Under the pieces are notes generated by a model. That model saw nothing but the letters and a program-made list of their open reading frames with translations. It ran no database searches and was not told where the DNA came from. This document shows, piece by piece, positions 39,809 through 48,612 of a stretch of 64,000 nt of DNA; position 1 is the stretch's first letter, and every line of letters begins with the position of its first letter. The stretch spans positions 248,001 to 312,000 of the forward strand of contig JBDZVA010000003.1 in NCBI GenBank assembly GCA_040255465.1, read 5' to 3'. Both the position numbers and the translations under genes were made by a program. This DNA is from UBA5793 sp040255465. Lineage in GTDB: Bacteria; Planctomycetota; Phycisphaerae; Phycisphaerales; UBA5793.

Positions 39809-41479
39809 TCACCCTTTCATCATCTCGCGATATGCAAGTTGGTCGTCGTGCATGCGGTGGAACACGCGATGTTTGGCGTCGTGGAAGGCGCGAACGACGC
39901 CGCCGGTTGGTTCAATACTCTTCTCCGCATGATTCATCGCCGCCATTGCATCGAGCACCGTCGTGAACTGGCCCGAAGCCACCGCGCCGAGAATGGCTGA
40001 GCCGAGCAGAATCGCTTCCGGCTCCTTCGGGAGCACAATGCGCAGGCCGGTGATGTCGGCATGTTCGCGGATGAAGACGGGATTCTTCGTTCCCCCACCG
40101 CATGCGAACATCGTGTCGATCTGGTATCCGCTGGCGTTGAGCGTATCGACGATGTGTTTGGTGCCATGCGCGACGGCCTGGATCGTCGCGAGGTAGAGCA
40201 GCGCGAGATCATCGATCGTGTCCGACAAACGGAGGCCGGAGATCATGCCGCGCAGCGTGGCGTCGGCGCGGGGCGAGCGGTTGCCGTGAAAGTCGGGCAT
40301 GACGTGCAGGTCGCGCGTCAGTTGAGCGGGAAAGTCGCAATGTTGCGCCAGTCGATCGAGATGCGCGTTGAGCAGTTCGTAGATCGTCCGCTGCGAGGCA
40401 TTCGCTTCGGCCTGTAGTTCCGCGGCTCGAGCATGCGAGAAGATGACGTGATCGATGAGCGCGCCGGTCGCCGACTGGCCGCCTTCAGTGAGCCACAGAT
40501 CAGGGATCATCGCGCCGAAATATGGTCCCCACACGCCGTCGATGAAATGCGGCTGGCGCGAGACGGCCATGTGACACGTCGAAGTTCCGCCAATCAGGGC
40601 GAGACGATGCTCCATGTCGGCGGCTGTCGGGTGTTTGCCATCGAGCGGCGCGCCGAGCAGGCCGAGGCCGCCGGCGTGAGCGTCGATGATCGAGACGCCA
40701 ACAGGCGTGCCGGGTTTCAAGCTGAGTTCTTCGGCGGCCTTCTCCGTCAGACCGGAACCCGTCGCCTCGCCCGGCGGGCGGATGCGGGTGCCGATGCGCT
40801 TGAAACCATCAGCCGCAAGATCGTCAAGCCCGATCGCCTTCCAGTAGGTTGCATCCCAGCGCCCGACAGACTCGACCGAATCGGCGGGCTCGTGGCCGAG
40901 GTACGTCCACTTGCAGACCGTCGAACAGAGCGAGCGACCTTCGCAACCCGTCGCCCGGTACGTCAGGAAATCGGGCAGGTCGAAGAAGCGAACGGCGCGA
41001 AGCCACGTCTGCGGCAGATTCTCCTTGAGCCACAGCAGCTTTGGCGATTCCATCTCAGGCGAGATTCGGTTGCCGACGTATCGAAGGACACCATGACCCA
41101 TCGCATTGATGCGATCGGTCTGCTCGATCGCCCGGTGATCCATCCAGACCATGACGTTCTGCTCGTCGTTGCCGGTCGGGCTGACGGTCACGGGCCTGTC
41201 ATTCTCGTCAAGCGCGACCAGCGAGCATGTCGCGTCGAATCCAATGCCTGCGACGTGGTCAGCGCCTGCCCCGGTGCGATTCATCGCTTCCCGCACCGCT
41301 TTGCAACACGCGTTCCAAATGTCATCGGACGACTGCTCGACAAAGTCGGCTTCGGGTCGCCACATCCTGATCGGATGCGACGCGCTGCCAAGCATCCTGC
41401 CTTGCGCATCGAACACGCCGGCCCGGGCGCTGCCTGTGCCGACGTCGACGCCGATGAACAGTGAGCCGGCGGCGTTCAT
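39809..41479 (-). CDS. FGGY pentulose kinase, D-ribulokinase type
   Basis: 556 aa, ATG overlapping the isomerase stop (ATGA). FGGY fold: IGVDVGTGSARAGVFD (phosphate loop), IGFDATCSLVALDE, WMDHRAIEQ, DAHAGGLG, ATP loop CGGGTKNPVF. The FDATCS signature is typical of the YDR109C/FGGY group, which phosphorylates D-ribulose to D-ribulose 5-phosphate. L-ribulokinase AraB is the main alternative. Cytoplasmic; neighbours an isomerase that could supply the ketose. Confidence 0.9.
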   Translation of the reverse strand: MNAAGSLFIGVDVGTGSARAGVFDAQGRMLGSASHPIRMWRPEADFVEQSSDDIWNACCKAVREAMNRTGAGADHVAGIGFDATCSLVALDENDRPVTVSPTGNDEQNVMVWMDHRAIEQTDRINAMGHGVLRYVGNRISPEMESPKLLWLKENLPQTWLRAVRFFDLPDFLTYRATGCEGRSLCSTVCKWTYLGHEPADSVESVGRWDATYWKAIGLDDLAADGFKRIGTRIRPPGEATGSGLTEKAAEELSLKPGTPVGVSIIDAHAGGLGLLGAPLDGKHPTAADMEHRLALIGGTSTCHMAVSRQPHFIDGVWGPYFGAMIPDLWLTEGGQSATGALIDHVIFSHARAAELQAEANASQRTIYELLNAHLDRLAQHCDFPAQLTRDLHVMPDFHGNRSPRADATLRGMISGLRLSDTIDDLALLYLATIQAVAHGTKHIVDTLNASGYQIDTMFACGGGTKNPVFIREHADITGLRIVLPKEPEAILLGSAILGAVASGQFTTVLDAMAAMNHAEKSIEPTGGVVRAFHDAKHRVFHRMHDDQLAYREMMKG

Positions 41480-43002
41480 CGCAGATCAGTTCCCTGCATG
41501 AGTCGCACTTTGAAACCAAGCGCCGCGCTGAGTGCGATCATCTCGTCGAGGATGTCGCCGTACGCCACGGCAATGTGGTTCGACATGTAGTGCGCCATGA
41601 CGGTGTCCTGCCGCACGCCGAGGTCGGCGGCCATAAAGGGCCACTGCCGAGTCGTGCCGTTCCACCAGGCGTCGCGTTTCTCGGCAGGCAGTTTGATCAC
41701 TTCACCGGCGCCGACGTCCATCCACAGGTTGCTGCCACGAATGTAGGCGCGGGCCCAGGTCATCTTGCCCGGCAGACTCTCGCCGGCGAACGTGCCGCCG
41801 GGGACCGGGAAGTACCCGGCCGGCTGGCGGTACGAGTGCACGCCCTTGAGCGTGTCGGGATCGTGATTGAAGGCGTGGGCTCCGCACGAACCGGAGTTGA
41901 GCAGCACCCAGAGGAAGCGGCCGTCGTGCTCGCCGCCCCACCGCACGTCGTGGAACATCACCGCCTGATGCAACCCCTTGGCCTTGAGCAGCCGCTTCAT
42001 CATCTCCATCGGCACGAGGTTGCCCTGGTCGCCTTCGGTGGCGCAGGCGATGGTGTCGCCGTTTGATTCGGGCCGGCACAATGAGTTGAACAGACCCTCG
42101 GCGAAGTCGCTCGGCGGCCTCAGGTTGATCAGGCCGAGCTGATACTGCCAGCCGAGGCAATTGCACTTGAACTCATCAATCAGATCGAGCACGGCAAGAT
42201 AGTCACGCAGTTGCTCTCGCGTCGCATTCTTGTCAAAGTCCTTCGCGTCGGTTTCGCCGTAGTGGAAGTTGACGCCCTTTGAATTTACAAACGCCAAAGC
42301 TTCGTCGATGCGAGTGTCTTTGATGGACCGGCCGCGATCGATGATCCACGCCTGGTCGACCTTGTGTTCGGTGAAGCCGATGGGGTTGAGTCGGCGCGGG
42401 CCGAAGTAGCCGTTGATCATGCCCATCGACGTGTCGCCGAGCATGAGGGCGAGGACGCGGCGCTTGCGGATGCCTGCTGCGACCTCGTCGGCCAACTGCT
42501 TGGCTTCAATTGACGGCGTGTGCGGCGTCTTGAGTTCATCCTCGCGATACTCGACGCGGCCGGTCGTGACCCACTCTTCGAGTCGAGCCATGAAGTCGTT
42601 GTCCCGTGTCCAGTCGGCGGCGCTGGTCCAGACGCGCGAGAAGGATCGGTTGACGCTCTCGAGACAGGCGCCGGTGTTGAGCAGGCCGACGAGGCCGGGC
42701 CAGGTGCCGGAGAAGTTGCTGGCCAGCAGCAGCGGGTTGTCCCTGCCGACGACGCCGTCGGTCGTGTGCGGTCCGTAGAACCAGTGGGCGCAGACGCCGA
42801 TCATGGGATCGTCGACGGGGCCGAGCTTCTCGATCGCTTCGTGCGGCCGGGTGAGGAAGCCGGGCACGCGATAGGTCGATCGTCCGAGCCGCTTGAGGGC
42901 GGCTTCGAGTTGAGTGGTCGCCTGCTCGACGTTGGGCAGGGCGAGTTCGTTGGGCTTGGCGCGGTAGTCGCCGGGCCAGAAGATGGCGATGGGCTGGGTC
43001 AT
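41476..43002 (-). CDS. L-fucose/D-arabinose isomerase-like protein
   Basis: 508 aa, ATG 43002 with GGAG. Rossmann-like N-terminus (IAIFWPGDYRAKPN, MIGVCAHWFYGPHTTDG), a middle region LMLGDTSMGMINGYFGPRRL, and a C-terminal CATEGDQGNLVPMEMM with acidic residues where fucose isomerases bind Mn. Somewhat shorter than E. coli FucI (591 aa). FucI also isomerises D-arabinose to D-ribulose, the substrate of the coupled kinase. Assignment to the fucose/arabinose isomerase fold is by motif and context, and substrate is inferred. Confidence 0.8.
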   Translation of the reverse strand: MTQPIAIFWPGDYRAKPNELALPNVEQATTQLEAALKRLGRSTYRVPGFLTRPHEAIEKLGPVDDPMIGVCAHWFYGPHTTDGVVGRDNPLLLASNFSGTWPGLVGLLNTGACLESVNRSFSRVWTSAADWTRDNDFMARLEEWVTTGRVEYREDELKTPHTPSIEAKQLADEVAAGIRKRRVLALMLGDTSMGMINGYFGPRRLNPIGFTEHKVDQAWIIDRGRSIKDTRIDEALAFVNSKGVNFHYGETDAKDFDKNATREQLRDYLAVLDLIDEFKCNCLGWQYQLGLINLRPPSDFAEGLFNSLCRPESNGDTIACATEGDQGNLVPMEMMKRLLKAKGLHQAVMFHDVRWGGEHDGRFLWVLLNSGSCGAHAFNHDPDTLKGVHSYRQPAGYFPVPGGTFAGESLPGKMTWARAYIRGSNLWMDVGAGEVIKLPAEKRDAWWNGTTRQWPFMAADLGVRQDTVMAHYMSNHIAVAYGDILDEMIALSAALGFKVRLMQGTDLR

Positions 43003-43272
43003 GGCTTGATCTCCACGCGAGTTGCCGGACGCGAATCATACCCGGGCGAGGGAATGAATCGGACCTCTATAGAGAGGTGTGGCGATGCGCAGCCGTGCGC
43101 GGAAGAGACTGATTTGAGCGTGTTTCGCGCGGCCACGGGCAAGCGGATGAAGTGCGGAATGCAAGAAAGATGCCGCGCGGCGCTGGCGTCAACGCAGATT
43201 CGAGAAAAAGTGCAACGCAAAATGCGTGCCAACACGGAGATGCGCCATGTTGGGAACTTTTCATGCGCGCCA

Positions 43273-43350
43273 GAGCGCTCCTGTGCGCGACTTTTGAGCG
43301 CTGGTGCGCGCTTGCGAGCGCTTCCGTGTAAACGAGCGCTTCTGTGCGGG
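43273..43350. repeat. four GAGCGCT direct repeats
   Basis: Degenerate units GAGCGCTYCTGTGCG at 43273, 43296, 43316 and 43334, spaced 23, 20 and 18 bp. Could be multiple binding sites for a regulator of the isomerase-kinase unit ~270 bp away, or decayed repeat DNA. Confidence 0.4.
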
Positions 43351-43490
43351 ACGAATCAGGAATTTTCGTCGATTTTCATTTTTCTGAGGGGGGTGATTTG
43401 GAGTTTTGGTCAACTTTTTTGCGTTTTCAAAAAGTCGGCGCACGGGATGCAGTCTGGATGGTGCGCGGGTGTGCGGGCGGCGAAGTTTTT

Positions 43491-43607
43491 CACCACGAAG
43501 GTCACCAAGACACGAAGAGGGCACGAAGAAAAGCCGGGATTGGGTGGGAATGCAGGGGAAAGGCAATTTACCGCAGAGATCGCAGAGATCGCAGAGATCG
43601 CGGAGAA
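43491..43607. repeat. CACGAAG and CGCAGAGAT tandem repeats
   Basis: CACGAAG-type units at 43491-43528, then CGCAGAGAT x3 plus a variant CGCGGAGAA at 43572-43607 (9-bp period). The same words occur in the inverted repeats around the GxxExxY gene at 60903 and 61404, indicating a dispersed repeat family. Confidence 0.7.
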
Positions 43608-43643
43608 GAGCAGTTGGATTGGGGCGCAGGCCCGGCGGGTTTG

Positions 43644-43772
43644 GGGGTGCCATGCCTTGACCCGCTTCGGGCAAGGCATGCGATGGCGCGATGGACGTCC
43701 AAGAGAGAGCACGCTCGCAAGCCGTTGCCCGCTCGTCATGCTTCACGCAAAGCCGATGAAGCATGGCACCCC
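43644..43772. repeat. 129-bp palindrome-bounded element
   Basis: Ends are the perfect inverted repeat GGGGTGCCATGC (43644-43655) / GCATGGCACCCC (43761-43772). Inside are CATGCCTTG/CAAGGCATG (43651-43680) and CATGCTTCA/TGAAGCATG (43737-43765). Layout is like a MITE or REP-type element. No coding content. Confidence 0.6.
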
Positions 43773-43963
43773 GCGACGTGAAGCAGCGGGATTCGAGTGG
43801 CGCTGAACGCTTGTCGCTTTGGGCACGGGTTCAGTGTCGACGGGCCGAGGTCGCCGGGACTGTTATCAGCCCCGACATCGATCTCCGCCCGGGGCTGCGG
43901 CGTTCGATGCCACGCGATCGAGACGCCGCAATGGATTCCATTGTCAGATTCCCCGGAATTGGC

Positions 43964-43992
43964 TTGCAGTCTGGCGGGTTTTCTGGTATGTT
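43964..43992 (+). promoter_or_regulatory. candidate promoter upstream of HAF gene
   Basis: TTGCAG, 17-bp spacer, TATGTT with extended TG before it. The element CTGGTATGTTGG is repeated at 44144-44155, 25 bp ahead of the start codon region. Confidence 0.35.
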
Positions 43993-44179
43993 GGTGCAAG
44001 GGAGAACGAGGAGCGAATCGGATGATCGGCGGGACGAGACGGGGCAGGGTTCGAGGTCGCGCGGTGTTTGCAAGGCCGAACGTCCAACCCGGTGCGTTTC
44101 GCAGAGCCTCAACAGCACCCTACTTCTGCACGCACGCTACTTGCTGGTATGTTGGAGGGGTCGATGCGGGAGCATTGAG

Positions 44180-45544
44180 ATGAAGATTGGCCGACGGCTC
44201 ATTGTGACTTTGGTGATTGCGGTGCTGGCGAATAGTGCAGTGGCGCAGGAGTATCGCTACGCCTTCTTTCAATTGCCGCCGCTGGGCGGTGATGACAGTT
44301 ACGGCGGTGGAATCAATGAACTGGGAACCTCCGTCGGGTCAGCATTCCTGCCGGGCAACGTCTTCCACGCGACCTTGTGGCGTGAGGGACAGTCGCTCGA
44401 TCTTGGCACGCTCGGTGGCAGCGACAGTGAAGCACGAGCCATCACTGACGACGATTGGGTGGTAGGGTGGTCCCGGCTGCCCGGCGGCGAGCGTGGAGCG
44501 TTCCTGTGGCGCAATGGCCAGATGGAGAACCTCGGCACACTCGGTGGCAACAGCGCGGAAGCCTATTCGATCAACCAACTCGGCCAAGTGGTGGGCGCGT
44601 CCGACATCACTCCGGGTCAGGGACTCGGCCGCGCGTTCGTGTGGCGGGACGGCGAGATGATGGACCTTGGCGGATTCGAGGCGGATCGCTCGTCCGCCGC
44701 ATACGACATCAACGCACAGGGACACGTCGTTGGACGCGCCGGCAAAGACATCCCTCCGAACTGGTCATGGCGTGCGGTCCTTTGGGCGGATGGTGAAATG
44801 ACCGACTTGGGTTCGATCTATCCCGACAGCTGGGCGGAAGCGCAGTCGATCAACGACTTCGATCAGATCGTTGGATTCTCGCGAGCGGACCCAACGAGAT
44901 TCCACGCGACGCTGTGGTACAACGATCGCATCTACGACCTGGGCACGCCGGGTACGGCTGAGTCTCTCGCCTACGACATCAACAATGCCGGACAAGTCGT
45001 CGGCATTGGAAATACAGGCTTGAGTGTCGTTGTGGCCTTCCTGTGGGAACAGCGTCGCGGCATGCAGCGATTGGGTGACTTGGTCCCTCCGAGACTCAAC
45101 GGAATCGGCGGATTGAAATACGCCTGGGAGATCAATGACGCGGGGCAGATTGCCGCCACCGCCTACCCCACGGGAGATCCTATCGGAGGGATCGCCTGCT
45201 TGCTGTCCCCCGTGACGACCACGATGACGCTCGAATCGCCGATGCCGGGTAGCGCGGGAACGAACAACACCATCACCATCGCCAATGCCACCCCCGGCGC
45301 TCGCGTCACCTTCCTTTACTCCCGCCACGGCGGCGGGACGCGCATCCCCGGCTGCGACCTGCAGCAGAACTCGCTGCAACTCGACAACCCCACCGTCATC
45401 GGCACGGCGATCGCCAACCAAAACGGAGTCGCCACCATCACCCGACCCGTCCCCCTCATCGCGCGCGGCCAAACCATCCTCTTCCAGGCCGTGGTGCAGA
45501 ACGAGTGCGCCATCAGCCAACTTGTCGTGCATCGGTTTGAGTGA
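44180..45544 (+). CDS. secreted HAF-repeat protein
   Basis: 454 aa from ATG 44180; a longer open frame upstream is unsupported. Signal peptide to VAQ. Then about seven ~40-residue repeats of the extracellular HAF family, each with a LW..G...DLGTLGG core, an A..IN..G.VVG core and short variable loops, suggesting a beta-propeller. The last ~105 residues are a different module (ATPGARVTFLYSRHGG, IPGCDL, GTAIANQNGVATITRPV, QAVVQNECAISQLVV), also found at the end of the GDSL esterase at 48613. Role unknown; likely cell-surface. Confidence 0.85.
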   Translation: MKIGRRLIVTLVIAVLANSAVAQEYRYAFFQLPPLGGDDSYGGGINELGTSVGSAFLPGNVFHATLWREGQSLDLGTLGGSDSEARAITDDDWVVGWSRLPGGERGAFLWRNGQMENLGTLGGNSAEAYSINQLGQVVGASDITPGQGLGRAFVWRDGEMMDLGGFEADRSSAAYDINAQGHVVGRAGKDIPPNWSWRAVLWADGEMTDLGSIYPDSWAEAQSINDFDQIVGFSRADPTRFHATLWYNDRIYDLGTPGTAESLAYDINNAGQVVGIGNTGLSVVVAFLWEQRRGMQRLGDLVPPRLNGIGGLKYAWEINDAGQIAATAYPTGDPIGGIACLLSPVTTTMTLESPMPGSAGTNNTITIANATPGARVTFLYSRHGGGTRIPGCDLQQNSLQLDNPTVIGTAIANQNGVATITRPVPLIARGQTILFQAVVQNECAISQLVVHRFE

Positions 45545-45970
45545 AAGATTCGAGGCATTAGGGACTGGGCACTTGGGATTAGGGGGAAGAGGCGCGGCTG
45601 GTGTGTTGGGGCGCGGTGGTGGTTTTGGGGGGTGGTTGCGCGTTCGCGGTCCGCACGGCGGACCCTACGGTGGCGCTTGCACGTTCGCACACAGCACCCG
45701 AGGCGGGATGCAGTGTGGCACCCTGGCGAGAGAAGTGGTTGCACGTTCGTGGTCCGCACGGCGGACCCTACGAAGTTGGCGTCTGCTTGTCATCGCTCGC
45801 TCGCACACAGCACCGAAGCCGCTGACGTTGTGGTGGCGCGGCGCGTTGGCGGGCGGAGTGGCGGGGCTTTGCGGGGTGCGGCGCGCGTGTGTAGCATTTG
45901 CGGTGGCCCGCGCGAAGTCGTGCGATCGGCGGCGTTGGGACTGGACAGGACTTGGACTGAGGAGAGTGCG
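45545..45970. repeat. repeat-filled intergenic region
   Basis: About 425 bp without a gene. Contains GGTCCGCACGGCGGACCCTACG-type palindromes at 45648-45669 and 45751-45772 (7-bp stem GGTCCGC/GCGGACC), a CACACAGCA palindrome at 45688-45723 matching those at 39688 and 39757, and a truncated copy at ~45803. Copies alternate, as if the whole ~105-bp block was duplicated. Part of a dispersed intergenic repeat family. Confidence 0.65.
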
Positions 45971-47734
45971 ATGTTGAGCGGGCGCGTGAGCCGGGCGGCG
46001 TGGTGGATCATGGCGGTGGCGATCGTTGCGGCGTGCGGCGCGGCAGCGCGTGGCGATGAGCCCGTGTTGACGGTGCAGGTGGTGAATGACGCCGGGGATG
46101 CGATCGAGGGGGCGGAGGCGTATCTGATTGAGAACACGAATTCGATGCCGTTCTCGCGTACGTGGGTCAAGACGAATGCGGACGGCGTGGCTCGTTTTGA
46201 TCCGGCGTCGGTCGGTGCGGGCTCGCGGCTGGAGGTGGTGGAGCAGCCCGTGTCGCTGGTGGTGCGGGCAGGCGGCTACGCGTGGTCGATGCAGAAGATC
46301 ACGGTGCCGCGCCTCGAGCCCGTCAAGGTCGTGCTGAACCAGGGGCGATCCGTGGAATTGGTTCTGGGCGCTGCGGAAGGGATGGAACAGCCTCGGCGGC
46401 TGCGGCCGATCGTGTTTGCCGAGGGGCAGTCGGTGGCGGCGTGGCTGACGAATGTGCAGGAGTTCAACAAGGAGTACGGGGCGGAGGCTCGGTTCAGCGC
46501 GGCGATTCCTGAAGGGTTGGGAGGCGGGCGGTATCGCGTGGCCGTGCCGGCGGATTGCGGGCGATTCTGGGTGCTGGTGAATGAGGCGGGTTTCCTGCGG
46601 GCCTTCCAGGCGGGGCCCTTTGAAGCCGAGGCGATGAGCGAGCCGATCGCCATTGCACTGCCCAGACCGGCAACGCTGGCGATCCGCCTCGCGCCGGATG
46701 AGCAGACCGCACACGCCTATACCAACTGCGCGACGATCGTGTACGCCTCGCCGGAGATTCCGGATGGGGGGTGGAGCTTTGCGGTGCACGTGCAGTATTC
46801 GCCGGAGCAGACGCTGGAGGCTGAGTTGACGGACTTGTCGCCTGATTTCTACTCGGTGAACGCCATGACGGGGGACAAGAGCACGCGGGGCGATCGGTCG
46901 CGAGCGGACTACTTTCAAGCGCAGCAGGGGATGAACATCGCAGCGGGCGAGCGGAGCGAAGCGAATTTTGCGATGCAGACGTATGACGAAGAGACGCTGC
47001 GGGCGAAGTTGAAGGGCGAGCATGCGCTGAAGGTCAAGGTTTCGCTGGCGGATGGATCGCCGGCGGCGGGCCGGTCGTATGCGCTGGCGTTTGCGTTGCA
47101 GAAGTTTGGGCGGACGATGGAAGTGGCATCGGGGACCGTTCCCGAGAGCGGAGAGTTTACGGTCAACGGACTGCCGGCGGGGAGTGAAGCGTTTCTTTCG
47201 CTTCAGATCGATGATGAAGACGCGGGCTACGTGTTCATCGAAGGGGATCAGGCGGAGACGGTGTACGAAGTGAGCGTCGCGCCGGCTGTGGGCGACCTGG
47301 CGCCGGACATGGAACTGACTCGCCTGAGCGATGGTTCGACGTTTCGACTGTCGTCGCTGCGCGGGCAAGTGGTGTATGTTGATTTCTGGGCGTCGTGGTG
47401 CGGGCCGTGCCAGGAACCGATGGCGCACAGTGACAGCGTCATGTCGCGGCGGGCTGACTGGAAAGATCGTGCCGTGATCATCGGCGCGAGCATCGACAAC
47501 GGAATTGAAATCATCCGCGAGCACGTGGACAGGCGAGGCTGGACGCACGTCGTGCAGACTTTCTGCAGCGAAGGCGAGGCGGGCTGGAGTTGTGAGGCGG
47601 CCAAGCGGTATGCGGTGCGCGGGGTGCCGACGTGCTATCTCATCGATCAGACCGGTCGCATCACGTGGACGGGTCATCCTTCGGAGATTGATGTGGAGAA
47701 GGAGATCGATGCGCTGCTTGGCGCGCGGCGGTGA
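45971..47734 (+). CDS. TlpA-like thioredoxin-fold secreted protein
   Basis: 587 aa from ATG 45971 (GGAGAG before). Signal peptide to AARG. N-terminal ~90 residues form a carboxypeptidase-regulatory-like beta domain (LTVQVVNDAGDAIEGAEAYLI), followed by long beta-rich segments. The last ~145 residues are a TlpA/ResA thioredoxin domain with VVYVDFWASWCGPCQEPM (active CGPC), a cis-Pro region RGVPTCYLID and a second Cys pair (FCSEGEAGWSCEA). Likely a periplasmic thiol reductant for envelope proteins or cytochrome c maturation. Alternating G/C codon use is normal for the window. Confidence 0.88.
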   Translation: MLSGRVSRAAWWIMAVAIVAACGAAARGDEPVLTVQVVNDAGDAIEGAEAYLIENTNSMPFSRTWVKTNADGVARFDPASVGAGSRLEVVEQPVSLVVRAGGYAWSMQKITVPRLEPVKVVLNQGRSVELVLGAAEGMEQPRRLRPIVFAEGQSVAAWLTNVQEFNKEYGAEARFSAAIPEGLGGGRYRVAVPADCGRFWVLVNEAGFLRAFQAGPFEAEAMSEPIAIALPRPATLAIRLAPDEQTAHAYTNCATIVYASPEIPDGGWSFAVHVQYSPEQTLEAELTDLSPDFYSVNAMTGDKSTRGDRSRADYFQAQQGMNIAAGERSEANFAMQTYDEETLRAKLKGEHALKVKVSLADGSPAAGRSYALAFALQKFGRTMEVASGTVPESGEFTVNGLPAGSEAFLSLQIDDEDAGYVFIEGDQAETVYEVSVAPAVGDLAPDMELTRLSDGSTFRLSSLRGQVVYVDFWASWCGPCQEPMAHSDSVMSRRADWKDRAVIIGASIDNGIEIIREHVDRRGWTHVVQTFCSEGEAGWSCEAAKRYAVRGVPTCYLIDQTGRITWTGHPSEIDVEKEIDALLGARR

Positions 47735-47752
47735 GGCGGAGGAGCGTGTGCG

Positions 47753-47851
47753 ATGGGATGGTTGAAGCGAAGGTACCATTCGACGTTGCTCAGGATCCTG
47801 GACAGGCGTGAAGCGGGCGTCGGGAAAGGTCGTGCGGCTGCGGTGCGCTAG
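47753..47851 (+). CDS. possible 32-aa small ORF
   Basis: Begins ATG 47753 after GGAGGAG and ends TAG 47851, overlapping the end of tag on the other strand. The product would be a basic peptide with many R/K. Only the ribosome site supports it; no homology recognised. Could be chance. Confidence 0.2.
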   Translation: MGWLKRRYHSTLLRILDRREAGVGKGRAAAVR

Positions 47852-48423
47852 GTGACTACTTGTTTATGACGAAAGCAGGTCGTGGTGTGGTCGTTGACGA
47901 GGCCCATGGCCTGCATGTAGGCGTAGCAGATGGTTGAGCCTACAAAGCGGAAGCCGCGCTTTTTGAGGGCTTTGCTCATGGCATCGGACTCGGGGGTGGT
48001 GGCGGGGACGTCCTTGAGCGTCTTGCGGCGGTTGAGGATCGGTTTGCCGTCGACGAACTGCCAGATGTAGGCGTCGAACGAGCCGTGCTCTTTCTGGACT
48101 TTGAGAAAGCACTGGGCGTTGGTGACAGCGGACTCGACCTTGAGCCGATTGCGGACGATGCCGGGATCGTTGAGCAGGCGGGTGATGTCGCGCTTTGCAA
48201 AGCGGGCAACGCGTGCGGGGTCGAATTCGGCGAAAGCGCGTCGATAGCCCTCGCGCTTCTTGAGGATGGTTTCCCAACTCAGACCAGCCTGGGCGCCCTC
48301 GAGGATGAGGAACTCAAAGAGGGTCCGGTCATCGTGCGTGGGCACGCCCCACTGCTGGTCGTGATAGGCGATGGACAGTTCGGTCCTGGCCCAGTCGCAG
48401 CGCTGGATGGTGCGTGCCGTCAT
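47848..48423 (-). CDS. tag: DNA-3-methyladenine glycosylase I
   Basis: 191 aa from ATG 48423; a much longer frame upstream is a shadow. Tag features: RCDWARTELSIAYHDQQWGVP at the N-terminus with the zinc Cys, LFEFLILEGAQAGLSWETIL, FVGSTICYAYMQAMGLVNDH with the C-terminal zinc ligands including H in NDHTTTCFRH. Excises 3-methyladenine from alkylated DNA; base excision repair in the cytoplasm. Another alkylation-repair gene (AlkD-like) lies at 56763. Divergent from the GDSL gene. Confidence 0.94.
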   Translation of the reverse strand: MTARTIQRCDWARTELSIAYHDQQWGVPTHDDRTLFEFLILEGAQAGLSWETILKKREGYRRAFAEFDPARVARFAKRDITRLLNDPGIVRNRLKVESAVTNAQCFLKVQKEHGSFDAYIWQFVDGKPILNRRKTLKDVPATTPESDAMSKALKKRGFRFVGSTICYAYMQAMGLVNDHTTTCFRHKQVVT

Positions 48424-48612
48424 GATTGGTCTCGCGGTGGCAGATGAGCGGGACAAGGATATGTCCGGAGTGGACACGGGGTGGAGACCCCAGAATCGCG
48501 GCGGATGCGGGCGCGAGGGGTGGATGCTGGAATACGGGCAACCCATTGCGAAGTTCATCCGTATGGTCCGTTCATCGCCGTATTCTGGCGTGACACACAG
48601 GAGAGGAATCTG

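Larger units (their letters stand above)
43003..44179. other. 1.2-kb gene-free region, repeat rich
   Basis: No credible gene on either strand. It holds four GAGCGCT-type repeats (43273-43350), an AT-rich stretch (43360-43440), CACGAAG repeats (43491-43528), a CGCAGAGAT tandem (43572-43607), a 129-bp palindrome-bounded element (43644-43772) and two TGGTATGTT elements (43984, 44145) ahead of the HAF gene. The last 200 bp include candidate promoters for that gene. Confidence 0.6.

Noticed and set aside
43572..43607. CRISPR array
   Set aside because: Units are 9 bp and directly tandem with no spacers; no cas genes nearby.
42520..43806. 428-codon plus-strand frame over the isomerase start and repeats
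   Set aside because: Antisense to the isomerase and built partly from repeat DNA; no domain.
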